A model generated the notes under the pieces. The model was not told where the DNA came from. It saw only the letters and a list, made by a program, of their open reading frames with translations, and searched no databases. A stretch of 64,000 nt of DNA. Source: JBBQWT01 sp038210375 (GTDB taxonomy: Bacteria; Acidobacteriota; Terriglobia; Terriglobales; Acidobacteriaceae). Location: contig JBBQWT010000004.1 in the NCBI GenBank assembly GCA_038210375.1, positions 1 to 64,000 of the forward strand, read 5' to 3'. Shown here one piece after another: positions 16,178 through 25,521 of this stretch; the stretch's first letter is position 1, and every line of letters starts with the position of its first letter. A program made the position numbers and the translations under genes.

Positions 16178-18391
16178 ATGAATCATCGTCTTACCGCGCT
16201 GGCGCACCTGGTTTTGCTGGGCGCACCGTGCCTTGCCCAATCAGTTCCTGAGCCGTTGCAGCGGCATAGTGACGCCGCCCAAACGTTTCAACTGGCAGGC
16301 GATTTAGATGGCGCGGAAAAAGAAAATCGAGCAGTGGCCGGCATCGCCCTGCAGCGCCTAGGCAATATCAAGATCGCCGCGCATCAATATCCCGAGGCGG
16401 GAGCACGTTTGCAGCAATCATGCGCTTTGTACCGGTCGGCAGAATGCCAGGTTGATTTGGCCATTCTGCGGCTCTACGAAGGCGACGCCACCCGGGGAAT
16501 TAATGAGGCCCGGGCAGGCTTAAAACTCGACGATAGGAGCGCCCGCGGGCATCACGTGCTGGGAAAGCTCTACTTCATGCAGGGAGACTATAAATCGGCG
16601 ATCGCCGAGCTTGAGCAGTCGGTCGTGCTCAAACCCAACTACGACGTCGCCTTTACCCTGGGGGTGGCTTATCTCAACGTCAAAGACCTGACCAAGGCGC
16701 GTTTGCTCTTTGATGAAATGCTGCTCGCTATGGGCATTTCACCGCAGGCCCATGCCTTGTTCGGGCGTGCCTATCGCGGCGCAGGGTTCTTTCAGGAAGC
16801 AGTGCAGGAATTCAACAAGGCGCTGCAGATCGATCCCCGGGTGCCCCGCGTCCACTTCCTCATTGGGCTGACCCATTTATTGCAGGGTGAGCAATCCGAA
16901 TTCAAAGAGGCCGCCGCCGAGTTCGAGGCTGAGCTCAAGATCGGAGACGACTACTACAGCAATTATTTTCTGGGATACATCGACCTCAAGAATCACGACT
17001 ATGCCAACGCCGAGAGTCATTTAAAGCATGCGTCGCAGCTACGCCCGGAAGCCAGCGAACCGCAGGTGTACCTGGGCCAGCTCTATACCGAGACCAACCG
17101 CAACGAGCTTGCGGAGAAAACCTTGCGGCATGCGATCGCAGTGACCACCGACCCGTCGCGCAACGTGTTTCAGGTGAATCGCGCACACTATATGCTGGGG
17201 CGGATCCTGATCGGCAGCGGACGGCGCGAGGAGGGCGAGAAGGAGATACGCACCTCCAAGATACTGCTCAATGAATCGTTAAAAGAATCGCGTGACAATT
17301 TGCAGGCCATGGCGCCCGCCGAAGAAACCACCCAGGCAGCGGCCACGCAGCCCACCGACGACTTGATCATTGGTGGCGGAGAAGCCGACCCGCGGATGCG
17401 CCGGGATACCGAGAAATACGAAGCAGCCATGGCCGACGTGCTGGGAAACGCGCTGTACAACCTGGGAGTGATCTTCGCGCAGCGCCAGCAGTTTCAGCCG
17501 GCCTCGGATTTCTTTCGCCAGGCGGCGGCATGGGCGCCGGGCATTGAAAACCTGCAGCGCAACTGGGGGCTGGCTGCCTTCGCCGCGGGAGATTATGCGG
17601 CTGCGGCGCCGCCGCTGGAACAGCACCTGAAGCGGCGCCCCGACGATGTGCGTCCGCGCCAGCTCCTGGCCTTAAGCTACTTCATGCAGGAAAAATATCA
17701 GGGAGTGGTGGACGCCGTTCGCCCCATGGGGGAAAATCTGCCGGCCGACCCTGCGCTGCTGTCGGCTTACGGCGAGTCGTTGATCAAGGTCGGAGACGTC
17801 GCGCGGGGCGAGCGGCTGTTCCTGCGATTAGTGCAAGAGAACCCAAGCTCCGCCGAGATTCGGCTGCTGCTGGGTCAAAACTACGCCCAGCAGGATAAAT
17901 TTAATCCCGCGCTGGAACAATACCAGCAGGCGCTGCAACTGAACCCGTCGCTGTTGCAGGTCCATTTTTACAAAGGCCAGGTCCTGCTGCGGCAGGGGAA
18001 ACCGGGGGAAGCGGCGGAGGAATTCCGCACTGAGCTGGCGCTGAACTCCGCCGACACTGCGGCGAAATATCATCTCGCCTACGTCTTGCTGCAACAGCAG
18101 AAAAACGATGAAGCCGTCGCTCTTCTCAGCGACGTCATTCGGGAAAAGCCCGGGTATGCCGAAGCTCATTACGAGCTGGGCAAGACACTGCTGGAAAAAG
18201 GTGAGCTGCCCGGCGCCATCGAGCACCTGGAAAAGGCGGTGCGGCTGCAACCGGCGGGCGCCTACAATCATTACCAGCTAAGCATCGCCTACCGGCGGGC
18301 ATCACGCACCGCGGATGCGGAGCGGGAAGTGGCTGCCTATCGCAAGCTCAAGGATTCCGCGCGGGGAAGTGTTAGTGACCCCAATCGCTAG
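16178..18391 (+). CDS. exported TPR protein 1
   Basis: A 737-residue protein with a signal peptide (MNHRLTALAHLVLLGAPCLA) and at least a dozen TPR units in two blocks. Examples are HVLGKLYFMQGDYKSAIAEL, HALFGRAYRGAGFFQEAVQE and HFYKGQVLLRQGKPGEAAEE. A linker rich in Ala and Thr (near TTQAAATQPTDDLI) separates the blocks and holds no recognisable catalytic domain. TPR superhelices bind partner proteins. It begins a tightly packed operon: its 3' end overlaps the next TPR gene by 17 bp, and that gene overlaps a CRTAC1-like gene. TTG at 16175 precedes ATG 16178; ATG is preferred. The upstream receptor has its own terminator, so a separate promoter is likely in 16008-16177. Confidence 0.9.
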   Translation: MNHRLTALAHLVLLGAPCLAQSVPEPLQRHSDAAQTFQLAGDLDGAEKENRAVAGIALQRLGNIKIAAHQYPEAGARLQQSCALYRSAECQVDLAILRLYEGDATRGINEARAGLKLDDRSARGHHVLGKLYFMQGDYKSAIAELEQSVVLKPNYDVAFTLGVAYLNVKDLTKARLLFDEMLLAMGISPQAHALFGRAYRGAGFFQEAVQEFNKALQIDPRVPRVHFLIGLTHLLQGEQSEFKEAAAEFEAELKIGDDYYSNYFLGYIDLKNHDYANAESHLKHASQLRPEASEPQVYLGQLYTETNRNELAEKTLRHAIAVTTDPSRNVFQVNRAHYMLGRILIGSGRREEGEKEIRTSKILLNESLKESRDNLQAMAPAEETTQAAATQPTDDLIIGGGEADPRMRRDTEKYEAAMADVLGNALYNLGVIFAQRQQFQPASDFFRQAAAWAPGIENLQRNWGLAAFAAGDYAAAAPPLEQHLKRRPDDVRPRQLLALSYFMQEKYQGVVDAVRPMGENLPADPALLSAYGESLIKVGDVARGERLFLRLVQENPSSAEIRLLLGQNYAQQDKFNPALEQYQQALQLNPSLLQVHFYKGQVLLRQGKPGEAAEEFRTELALNSADTAAKYHLAYVLLQQQKNDEAVALLSDVIREKPGYAEAHYELGKTLLEKGELPGAIEHLEKAVRLQPAGAYNHYQLSIAYRRASRTADAEREVAAYRKLKDSARGSVSDPNR

Positions 18392-20003
18392 GCAATCCGG
18401 GATGGTCGCTCTGCTGGCTGCATTCATAGCGCTGGCCATGGTTGCCGCGGCGCCGGGCGCGGCCGGAGCTGAATCTGCGGTCGAGCGGAGAACAGCCAAA
18501 CCCGCGCGATCTTCGCCCTCAACTGCCAGTACGGCTGCGCGAATTGGCGCCACCATCGATCAGGGCAATCTGGACAAAGCGGAAAGCGATCTGTGGGTGC
18601 TGCTGCGTGCCCATCCTAACCTGCCCGAAGGCCTGAATCTGCTGGGAATCATTCGCGGAAAGCAACAGAGGTTTTCCGAAGCCGAAGCTTTGTTTCGCCG
18701 CGCCACCGCCTTGGACAAAAATTTTCGCGGAGCATATTTGAACCTGGCAGGCACCCAGCGCGCGCAGAGCAAACTGCCGGATGCCGTTGGCACTTATGAG
18801 ACAGCGCTCAAGAGTTTCCCCCGCGACCCTCAGCTAGCGACTGAATTGGCTTCTGTTTACCTGGCGCAAAAGCAATATCCGCAATCTTTAGCCACGCTGC
18901 AGGCGCTCCCGGCGGGGTCGCTTTCCGCGTCCGCGTTCCCCATCTTGATTACTGATTTATTGCAGTTGAACCAGGCGGGGAGGGCACGAGAACTGGTGGC
19001 CGCTGCTGCCACCCGATTTCCACGCAACCAGGACCTGCGCGATGAGTTGGCGAACATTTTTCTCGCGACGGGAATGCCCGATGAAGCAGCCAAAATCCTA
19101 CAGGCTGGTGCGGCGCCCAATGGCCGCGGCGCCGGCAGCGCCCAATCCCTATACATGCAGGGAAAGATTGAAATGGCCCAGGGAAAAAATTCCGCGGCCG
19201 CGCAATCTCTGCAGCATGCGCTGCGGCTCAATCCAAATTCGATTGCGGTCAGGCTGAGCCTGGCGGAGCTGGCGGCGCAGCAGAAACAATATGCGCAAGC
19301 GCTGCAGCTGCTCGATGCCGCCGAAAAGATGGCGCCCACGTCACCCGAGGTCTTGCGCGACCAGGTGATCACCAGCCTGCATGCCGGCCGCAACCAACGC
19401 GCAGCAGAAGCTGCCGGCAAGCTGCTGCAACTGGGCGGCGAAAATCCGGAGAACCTGTTCTTTGCCGGGGTAGCCGCGCTGCAAATGGAAAAGTGGGACC
19501 TGGCACAGCGCCTGCTTGATCAATACCTGGCCAGGAACCCCCAGGACGCGCGCGGTCATCTGGCTTTGGGCATTGCTTATCTCCATCTCCAGGAACTCGA
19601 CAAGGCCCGGTCGGAGATGATGCGCTGTCTCGAGCTTGATCCGCGAGAAACTGAGGCTGAATATCAATTGGCCATGGTGAGCCGCACCGAGGGCAAAAAT
19701 GCCGCTGCCATCACCGGCCTGGAGCGCGTCATCAGCGTGCAGCCCGGCAACGCTCATGCATTTTCCGCGCTGGGTACTCTCTACCTGCAGGCGGGAGAAG
19801 AAGCCAAGGCCAAGACCGCGCTGGAACGGGCTGCCGGGTTGAACCCCAACAATCCTGAAACTCAGTACCAGCTTAGTCTTCTCTATAACCGATTGGGAGA
19901 CCCGGAGCGCGCGCGCCAGCATCTGGCCCAGTTTCAGAAATTGAAGGCTCCCATGTCTGAATCAGCCCCGCCGCCCAGCGACGGGCCTGTTGGTCCGCGA
20001 TGA
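18375..20003 (+). CDS. exported TPR protein 2
   Basis: A 542-residue protein starting at a GTG that follows GGGGAAG with 5-nt spacing, and overlapping the upstream TPR gene by 17 bp, which suggests translational coupling. The signal peptide is VTPIARQSGMVALLAAFIAL...GAAGAES. It carries about twelve TPR-like units from residue 55 on, for example GLNLLGIIRGKQQRFSEAEA and HLALGIAYLHLQELDKARSE. The C-terminus is Pro/Ser-rich. The open frame extends back to an ATG at 18315, but that start lacks a ribosome site and would place the signal peptide internally. It probably acts with its operon partners in the periplasm. Confidence 0.88.
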   Translation: MTPIARQSGMVALLAAFIALAMVAAAPGAAGAESAVERRTAKPARSSPSTASTAARIGATIDQGNLDKAESDLWVLLRAHPNLPEGLNLLGIIRGKQQRFSEAEALFRRATALDKNFRGAYLNLAGTQRAQSKLPDAVGTYETALKSFPRDPQLATELASVYLAQKQYPQSLATLQALPAGSLSASAFPILITDLLQLNQAGRARELVAAAATRFPRNQDLRDELANIFLATGMPDEAAKILQAGAAPNGRGAGSAQSLYMQGKIEMAQGKNSAAAQSLQHALRLNPNSIAVRLSLAELAAQQKQYAQALQLLDAAEKMAPTSPEVLRDQVITSLHAGRNQRAAEAAGKLLQLGGENPENLFFAGVAALQMEKWDLAQRLLDQYLARNPQDARGHLALGIAYLHLQELDKARSEMMRCLELDPRETEAEYQLAMVSRTEGKNAAAITGLERVISVQPGNAHAFSALGTLYLQAGEEAKAKTALERAAGLNPNNPETQYQLSLLYNRLGDPERARQHLAQFQKLKAPMSESAPPPSDGPVGPR

Positions 20004-21781
20004 TGAATCCTGTACATCACAAGGGTTCCAAGCGTTGCCTTCATGTTTTGCTGGCCATCATTTGTTCAGTGAACGTAACCCTGGCGGAAACCGCAAAGAC
20101 CGCGGTGGCAGCGGGCGAGCTGAAATGCAAGGGCCCCGTCCCCAAATTGGTGGATGTCACCGCCTCCACCGGCATCCAGTTTCGCCATACCGCCGCCCCC
20201 GAAAAGAAATACATTGTCGAATCCATGAGCGGAGGGGTGCTGCTGCTCGATTATGACCGCGACGGCTGGCTCGACATCTATTTCACCAACGCGCCTACGG
20301 TTGACATGGCGCTGGCTGGCAAGAAGGCGCGCAACGCGCTATACCACAATAACGGCGACGGCACCTTCACCGACGTGACCGACAAGGCTGGGGTTGCAAG
20401 CCCGTGCTGGGCCAATGGCGGCGCCGTCGGGGATTACAACAACGATGGCTGGCCTGACATTTATGTGACCTGCCTGGGCGGTAACGTGCTCTACCGCAAC
20501 AACGGCAATGGCACGTTTACCGACGTCACCAAAGAGGCGGGGGTGCGGGACGGGCGCTACTCCACCGGCGCAGCGTTCGGCGACTACGATGGCGACGGGA
20601 ACCTCGATTTGATGGTGACCAACTACGTGGATTTCCATCTAGACGACCTGCCCAAATTCGGCTCCGCCGCCACCTGCCAGTTTCATGGCCTGGCGGTGCA
20701 GTGCGGGCCGCGCGGCCTCAAAGGCGCCGGCGACTCGCTCTTCCACAACAATGGAGACGGCACGTTCACAGACGTGTCCAAGGCCGCCGGAGTCAGCGAT
20801 CCGAACGGGTACTACGGGCTGGGAGTCATCTTCAGCGATTTCGAAAACCGCGGCAAACAAGACATTTACGTGGCCAACGATTCCACCCCCAACTTTCTCT
20901 ATCGCAACCAGGGCGACGGGAAATTTGCGGACAACGCAATGGAATCGGGCGCCGCCGTCAGCGCGGACGGCGCCGAGCAGGGCAGTATGGGAGTGACCTC
21001 GGGCGATTACCTGCACAACGGCCGCCCTTCGATCTTCGTGACCAACTTTGCCGACGAGTACAACACCCTGTACCGCTATGAAGGCAATTACCAGTTCAAC
21101 GATGTCGCCTATCCCAGCGGCGTAGCCATTGCATCAGTCCCCTATGTGGGCTGGGGCACGGGTTTTGCCGATTTTGACAACGACGGATGGCTCGACCTGC
21201 TCGCGGTCAACGGGCACGTCTATCCCCAGGTCGATACCCTGGCCTCGGGCTCGCGCTACCGCCAGCCCAAGCTGATGTTCATGAACCAGCGCGACGGCAC
21301 GTTCTGCAACGCCAGCCAGGCCGCGGGACCAGCCATCATGGAGCCGCGAGTATCGCGTGGCGCCGCCTTCGGTGACCTGTATAACGATGGTCAGATCGAC
21401 TTCGTCGTCGAAGATCTGGATGGCGCACCCCAGGTCCTTCGCAATCAAGGCACGAAAGAAAACCATTGGATTACCCTCGAGCTGGCCACCCCGGTGAAGA
21501 ACCGCTTGGCCATTGGCGCAAGAGTGAAGGTGACGTCAGGAACCATGGTGCAGACCGCCGAAATCCACAGCGGGGGCAGCTATCTTTCGCAAAACGATTT
21601 GCGATTGCACTTCGGATTGGCGGGGGCGGTCAAGGCAGATAAAGTGGAAATCCGCTGGCCCGACGGCAAGCTGGAAAATCTGGAAAGCCTTGCGGCGGAT
21701 AAGTTTTACGCGGTGCTGCAGGGTTCAGGGGTGGTTCCGTTTGAGCGGATTCGGCCCGAGGCGGTTAAAGTGAAGAAATAG
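20000..21781 (+). CDS. CRTAC1-like FG-GAP/ASPIC-UnbV secreted protein
   Basis: A 593-residue protein whose ATG overlaps the upstream TPR stop (ATGATGA), so translation is coupled. Signal peptide ending near NVTLAETA, then FG-GAP/VCBS repeats with Asp-rich loops (DYDRDGWLDIYF, DYNNDGWPDIYV, DYDGDGNLDLMV, DFDNDGWLDLLA), and a C-terminal ASPIC/UnbV domain (IGARVKVTSG ... GGSYLSQNDLRLHFGLAG ... VEIRWPDGK). It is paralogous to 6804-8513 along its whole length. TPR-TPR-CRTAC1 strings beside TonB receptors recur in Terriglobia (known from memory of such genomes), suggesting a periplasmic or surface complex tied to nutrient capture; the exact function is unknown. Confidence 0.92.
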   Translation: MMNPVHHKGSKRCLHVLLAIICSVNVTLAETAKTAVAAGELKCKGPVPKLVDVTASTGIQFRHTAAPEKKYIVESMSGGVLLLDYDRDGWLDIYFTNAPTVDMALAGKKARNALYHNNGDGTFTDVTDKAGVASPCWANGGAVGDYNNDGWPDIYVTCLGGNVLYRNNGNGTFTDVTKEAGVRDGRYSTGAAFGDYDGDGNLDLMVTNYVDFHLDDLPKFGSAATCQFHGLAVQCGPRGLKGAGDSLFHNNGDGTFTDVSKAAGVSDPNGYYGLGVIFSDFENRGKQDIYVANDSTPNFLYRNQGDGKFADNAMESGAAVSADGAEQGSMGVTSGDYLHNGRPSIFVTNFADEYNTLYRYEGNYQFNDVAYPSGVAIASVPYVGWGTGFADFDNDGWLDLLAVNGHVYPQVDTLASGSRYRQPKLMFMNQRDGTFCNASQAAGPAIMEPRVSRGAAFGDLYNDGQIDFVVEDLDGAPQVLRNQGTKENHWITLELATPVKNRLAIGARVKVTSGTMVQTAEIHSGGSYLSQNDLRLHFGLAGAVKADKVEIRWPDGKLENLESLAADKFYAVLQGSGVVPFERIRPEAVKVKK

Positions 21782-21805
21782 AAACGAAGGGAATCTAAGG
21801 ATATT

Positions 21806-21877
21806 TGACGCGGAAAATCAGGTAACCAAGGTGGATGGGACGCCGCCACCTATACCGGCGGTCCCGATGGGCAGCGA
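21806..21877 (+). pseudogene. broken RHS upstream fragment
   Basis: Bases 21806-21840 read FDAENQVTKVDG in one frame and 21839 onward reads DAATYTGGPDGQRVRKQ in another. These are consecutive parts of the usual RHS YD-repeat core (FDAEN...VTxVDG, then TYxxDGxRVRK), so a deletion with a frame change joins them. The following open frame is therefore a 5'-truncated RHS gene and not a complete one. Confidence 0.6.
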
Positions 21878-23164
21878 GTGCGCAAACAGGCCAGCGGCAT
21901 CTCCACTGAATACATACGTTTGTCGCAGGCAGCGGTCAGTGATCAACAGGGCCAGACCATGTGGTCCGATAATTACAACAATCAGTGGCATTCCCGGGTC
22001 TTCGACTTGAGTTTCTGGGTCAACAAAACGGTCTCTATGGCCTGGGTCGATACCGAACATTACACAGCCAACGCAGGGTGGAGCATTGATTACCAGGACT
22101 ACGTGCTGCTGGGCGCCGATGGCGCGGTGCATAAGCTCTTTTCGCGCGACCAGAGCGTAAGCGCGGATGTATCCAGCACCCCCGGAATGAGCGGATTAAG
22201 CTACGGCGTGACCCACGTTCCCAACCTGGGCAACGCCACCGGCCAGACCACGACGTTCTACCACGGCGACCACCTGGGCTCGTCGCGAATGCTGTCCAGC
22301 GCGGATGGCTATCCTACTTGGCAAGGCACGTATTACCCCTACGGGATGGAGTACACCCCACCCACAAGCACCGACAACACCGCCACCGTGAACCACTATA
22401 AATTCACCGGCAAGGAAAGAGATGCGGAGAGCGGGCTGGATTATTTTGGGGCGCGGTACATGTCCTCAGTGATAGGAGGATTTCTGACGCCTGATCCAGA
22501 CCAAGAGAGCGGGTTTGAGAACCCAGATGATCCGCAATCTTGGAACGGCTACTCGTATGCGCGCAATAATCCCATCAATGTCACGGATCCCACCGGTCAA
22601 GCCTTTCAGTATTGTCAGAAGGACGCGAATAGCAATCCCACTAATTGTCAGAATGTAAGCGATCCGCAGCACGCTGAAGATGTGAACGGTGGTGTGAACA
22701 CCTTCAAGAACGGGAACATTTATGACGGCGACCTCTCCATAGGAACGTACAAGGATCTGGGCCCCGACTTGCCCGGCGATCCAGAAGCGAACCGACTGGC
22801 AGCGACGACGGTCGTACAGACCGTCAATGGCGCAATGACAGAGTTCGGCAAGAACGCGGCATATGCCGTCACAGGGGCAGTGGTATTAAGAGGTCTAGGA
22901 TTTGCCGCAGAGGCGACGCTGACAACTCTGGCAGGGGAAGACGGCGTTGGATTACAGAGTGCGCGAGCCATCAACCGAATAATTGGTAATAGGCAGCGCG
23001 AATTACTTGGGGAGCTTTTCAAGACTGGAAAACCTCCCGAAGGGTTATCGCGGCGATCTCTACAACTTTATAAAACGATAGCACAAAGAGCGATTGCGGC
23101 AGGCAAGGATGGAGGCGGTGAGCAGGCACGGCGTCTCCAACTTATCGACAACGCGCTAAAATAA
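21878..23164 (+). CDS. RHS core fragment with C-terminal toxin-like tip 1
   Basis: A 428-residue frame that begins inside an RHS core and is open only because of a GTG in RVRKQ. It carries the end of the YD shell, the RHS-associated core motif (YHGDHLGSSRMLSSADGYPT ... KFTGKERDAESGLDYFGARYM) and the boundary DPDQESGFENPDDPQSWNGY ... NPINVTDPTGQ. After DPTG the sequence is unique to this copy: about 190 residues including a hydrophobic stretch (GAVVLRGLGFAAEA) and a basic end (GLSRRSLQLYKTIAQRAIAA). In RHS systems this position is the toxic tip, released by core self-cleavage. I cannot name the toxin family. No signal or N-terminal region exists here, so it is probably an orphan module, silent unless recombined into a full RHS gene. 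Confidence 0.8.
   Translation: MRKQASGISTEYIRLSQAAVSDQQGQTMWSDNYNNQWHSRVFDLSFWVNKTVSMAWVDTEHYTANAGWSIDYQDYVLLGADGAVHKLFSRDQSVSADVSSTPGMSGLSYGVTHVPNLGNATGQTTTFYHGDHLGSSRMLSSADGYPTWQGTYYPYGMEYTPPTSTDNTATVNHYKFTGKERDAESGLDYFGARYMSSVIGGFLTPDPDQESGFENPDDPQSWNGYSYARNNPINVTDPTGQAFQYCQKDANSNPTNCQNVSDPQHAEDVNGGVNTFKNGNIYDGDLSIGTYKDLGPDLPGDPEANRLAATTVVQTVNGAMTEFGKNAAYAVTGAVVLRGLGFAAEATLTTLAGEDGVGLQSARAINRIIGNRQRELLGELFKTGKPPEGLSRRSLQLYKTIAQRAIAAGKDGGGEQARRLQLIDNALK
21926..22459 (+). repeat. 534-bp RHS core direct repeat, copy 1
   Basis: Matches 24168-24702 with only scattered substitutions (I estimate about 95% identity) and one single-base length difference. Homology starts at CAGGCAGCGGTCAGTGATCA and ends at the GCGCGGTAC codons for ARY, exactly where RHS core gives way to a variable tip. 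Confidence 0.93.
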
Positions 23165-23179
23165 GCGAAAGGCCAAGAC

Positions 23180-23692
23180 ATGAAGTTCAGGAAACCAATC
23201 CGAGCAGCCGAGGTGCTCGACAAGAAGAATCTGGACGCGCGTGAGTGTCTTCTCGTGATATTGCAGCCCCAACTCGTTCTCGCCAAAATTCGTCCTTGGC
23301 CGCTGGTTGGATTTGTCTGCGAAGGAAAAAATTATAGGGATAGTGGGTGGGGTAACTTTACGGCATTTTACGACTGGCTTCGCGACTCCGACTCGAAGGT
23401 TCTAGGAGTGCGCTACTGGCTGGAGTCAGACATGGATTTCTTAGCTCAATATGCCAAAGAACTACCCTATGTCCATGTCGATCCTTCTCGCAACCTCGAA
23501 ATCTACTTCTCTGAGCGGCGAGCGATCGACCAATTACATTCTGGCGATCAAGATTTTTTGTACGATCCAATATTCCGCTCGGAAGATGGGCAGTACGCAA
23601 TTGGTTTCGGCATGGGATGGTTGAATGACGCCGAAATCCTCAGCCTTCAAAACCCAGGGGCCCAGTTTGTAGAAGCACATCGTATTGATTGA
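23180..23692 (+). CDS. candidate immunity protein for RHS tip 1
   Basis: A 170-residue soluble protein without signal peptide, starting 15 bp after the RHS tip stop with AAAGG 8 nt upstream. It is rich in aromatic residues (RPWPLVGFVCEG, GWGNFTAFYDWLRD, RYWLESDMDF) and acidic residues (GDQDFLYDPIFRSEDG). I recognise no enzyme motif. Size, solubility and position directly behind a polymorphic-toxin tip are what is expected of a cognate immunity protein; that role is inference from context. It has no counterpart after the second RHS copy, as expected if the tips differ. Confidence 0.72.
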   Translation: MKFRKPIRAAEVLDKKNLDARECLLVILQPQLVLAKIRPWPLVGFVCEGKNYRDSGWGNFTAFYDWLRDSDSKVLGVRYWLESDMDFLAQYAKELPYVHVDPSRNLEIYFSERRAIDQLHSGDQDFLYDPIFRSEDGQYAIGFGMGWLNDAEILSLQNPGAQFVEAHRID

Positions 23693-23843
23693 GATATTTG
23701 CGGGTGTCCGATCTGGCCGGGTGCCCCTCGATAAGAGTGAAGGCGTTGTCAAATGCACACTGATCCCGTGCAGGCTTTGATTCCCGCTGAGTTGGCCAGA
23801 TGAGGTTGAGGACCAGGAATCTGCAAACTCACGCGTTAATCAC

Positions 23844-25509
23844 TTGCGGTGGAACTTCCTCGTTCCACCAACCATCGATACGGTCTTAACTGCAACCATG
23901 ATTCTGCAATATGGCGCCGACTGGAGCGACTACATTTATGCCGAGGGAAAGAGAATCGCCCGCGCCGATGACTATGAGGATGAGCTGGTCACCCAGGGAA
24001 CGAACTGCTCAAGCTGCGGCGCCTATTTTGAGCTAAAGAATGGAACCGGCTACTTGCTGAACGGCTACGTAATCCAGTCCGGGGACAAGCTAATGGTGCG
24101 GCAGTGGCAAAGCGCCACTGCCCACGGCGGGGTGGGGCTAAGCTTTACCGACGGCAGCTACACGTCCCAGGCAGCGGTCAGTGATCAACAGGGCCAGACC
24201 ATGTGGTCCGATAATTACAACAATCAGTGGCATTCCCGGGTCTTCGACTTGAGCTTCTGGGTCAACAAAACCGTGTCCATGGCCTGGGTCGATACCGAAC
24301 ATTACACGGCCAACGCAGCGTGGAGCATTGATTACCAGGACTACGTGCTGCTGGGCGCCGATGGCACGGTGCATAAGCTCTTTTCGCGGGACCAGAGCGT
24401 AAGCGCGGATGTATCCAGCACCCCCGGGAATGACCGGATTAAGCTACGGCGTGACCCACGTGCCCAACCTGGGCAACGCCACCGCCCAGACCACGACGTT
24501 CTACCACGGCGACCACCTGGGCTCGTCACGGATGCTGTCCAGCGCGGATGGCTATCCCACCTGGCAAGGCACCTACTACCCCTACGGGATGGAGTACACG
24601 CCGCCCACAAGCACCGACAACACCGCCACCGTGAACCACTATAAATTCAAGGGCAAAGAAAGAGATGCGGAATCTGGGCTGGATTATTTTGGGGCTCGGT
24701 ACGATTCGTCGAACATCAGTAGGTTCATGTCCCCCGATCCGCTGGGCGGACACCAAGAAGATCCCCAGACGCTGAACAAGTATGTCTACGCCCGCAACAA
24801 CCCCTTGAATCTGACCGATCCAACTGGATTGGATTTCAACCTCCTATGTGCGGGCGAAGACACCGCTACTTGTCATGGCGGGTTGCAAGGGACTACGACC
24901 ACGAGTACGGATGCAAATGGGAACCAAACCTCTACGTTCATAACGACGGTGATCAGCAACGACAAGAACGGGGACCTAGTAGACCAGAGTGGCAACTATT
25001 ACCACGCAACTGTTAGTGGCGCAGGCGTTTCATTCAGCCAGGATGGGGGCAATCAACGAGGCGCGCTGGGCGTTTTCATCAACGGGACGAATCCCACTAC
25101 GGTCCAAGGTACAGGTGACCTCAATGGCTTCAATTTCACGTTCACCTACTGCAACAGCGCATCCAATGTGACTGTCGGTGGTTCTTTCGAGTTCAGCGGA
25201 ACCGCCGAACAGGCCGAAGCAGCTCTCGACAGGGCCGGATTCAACTCCTTGATATCTCGCATCGGCGACGTCTTTGATCCATTCCATCTATCGGGCTTCA
25301 ATTTCGATGCCGTCGACTTCCGCAGCCCAGGAGGCAAAGGCGGCGCGAATTCGGGGCATTTTACGGTACATGAGCCGGTAATCCAGCTTGGCCGCTTTCG
25401 AATTCCGTTAAGAGATACAGTGCCAACCTACGGTGACGTCCACCTTGGAGAACACAATCCGTATACTGGCGGCTTAGGGGAACACTTGAAGGAAGTAATA
25501 AATAAATAA
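23844..25509 (+). pseudogene. RHS core fragment 2 with different tip, frameshifted
   Basis: A second 5'-truncated RHS core. The first frame (from about ATG 23898, MILQYGADWSDYIYAEGKR) reads a carbohydrate-binding-like segment and then the core as far as SSTPG near 24428. There, copy 1 has CCCCCGGAATG and this copy CCCCCGGGAATG; the extra G shifts the frame. The rest (GMTGLSYGVTHVPNLGN ... KERDAESGLDYFGARYD ... NPLNLTDPTGL) continues in the second frame to 25509. The tip after DPTG is about 230 residues, Gly/Thr/Asn-rich, ending HLGEHNPYTGGLGEHLKEVI, unrelated to tip 1. As read, no single protein can be made. Confidence 0.82.
24168..24702 (+). repeat. 535-bp RHS core direct repeat, copy 2
   Basis: The counterpart of 21926-22459. 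It is one base longer because of the extra G in the CCCCCGGG run near 24423-24430. After its end (CTCGGTAC) the two loci diverge completely. Confidence 0.93.
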
Positions 25510-25521
25510 TCCCAACTAGCC

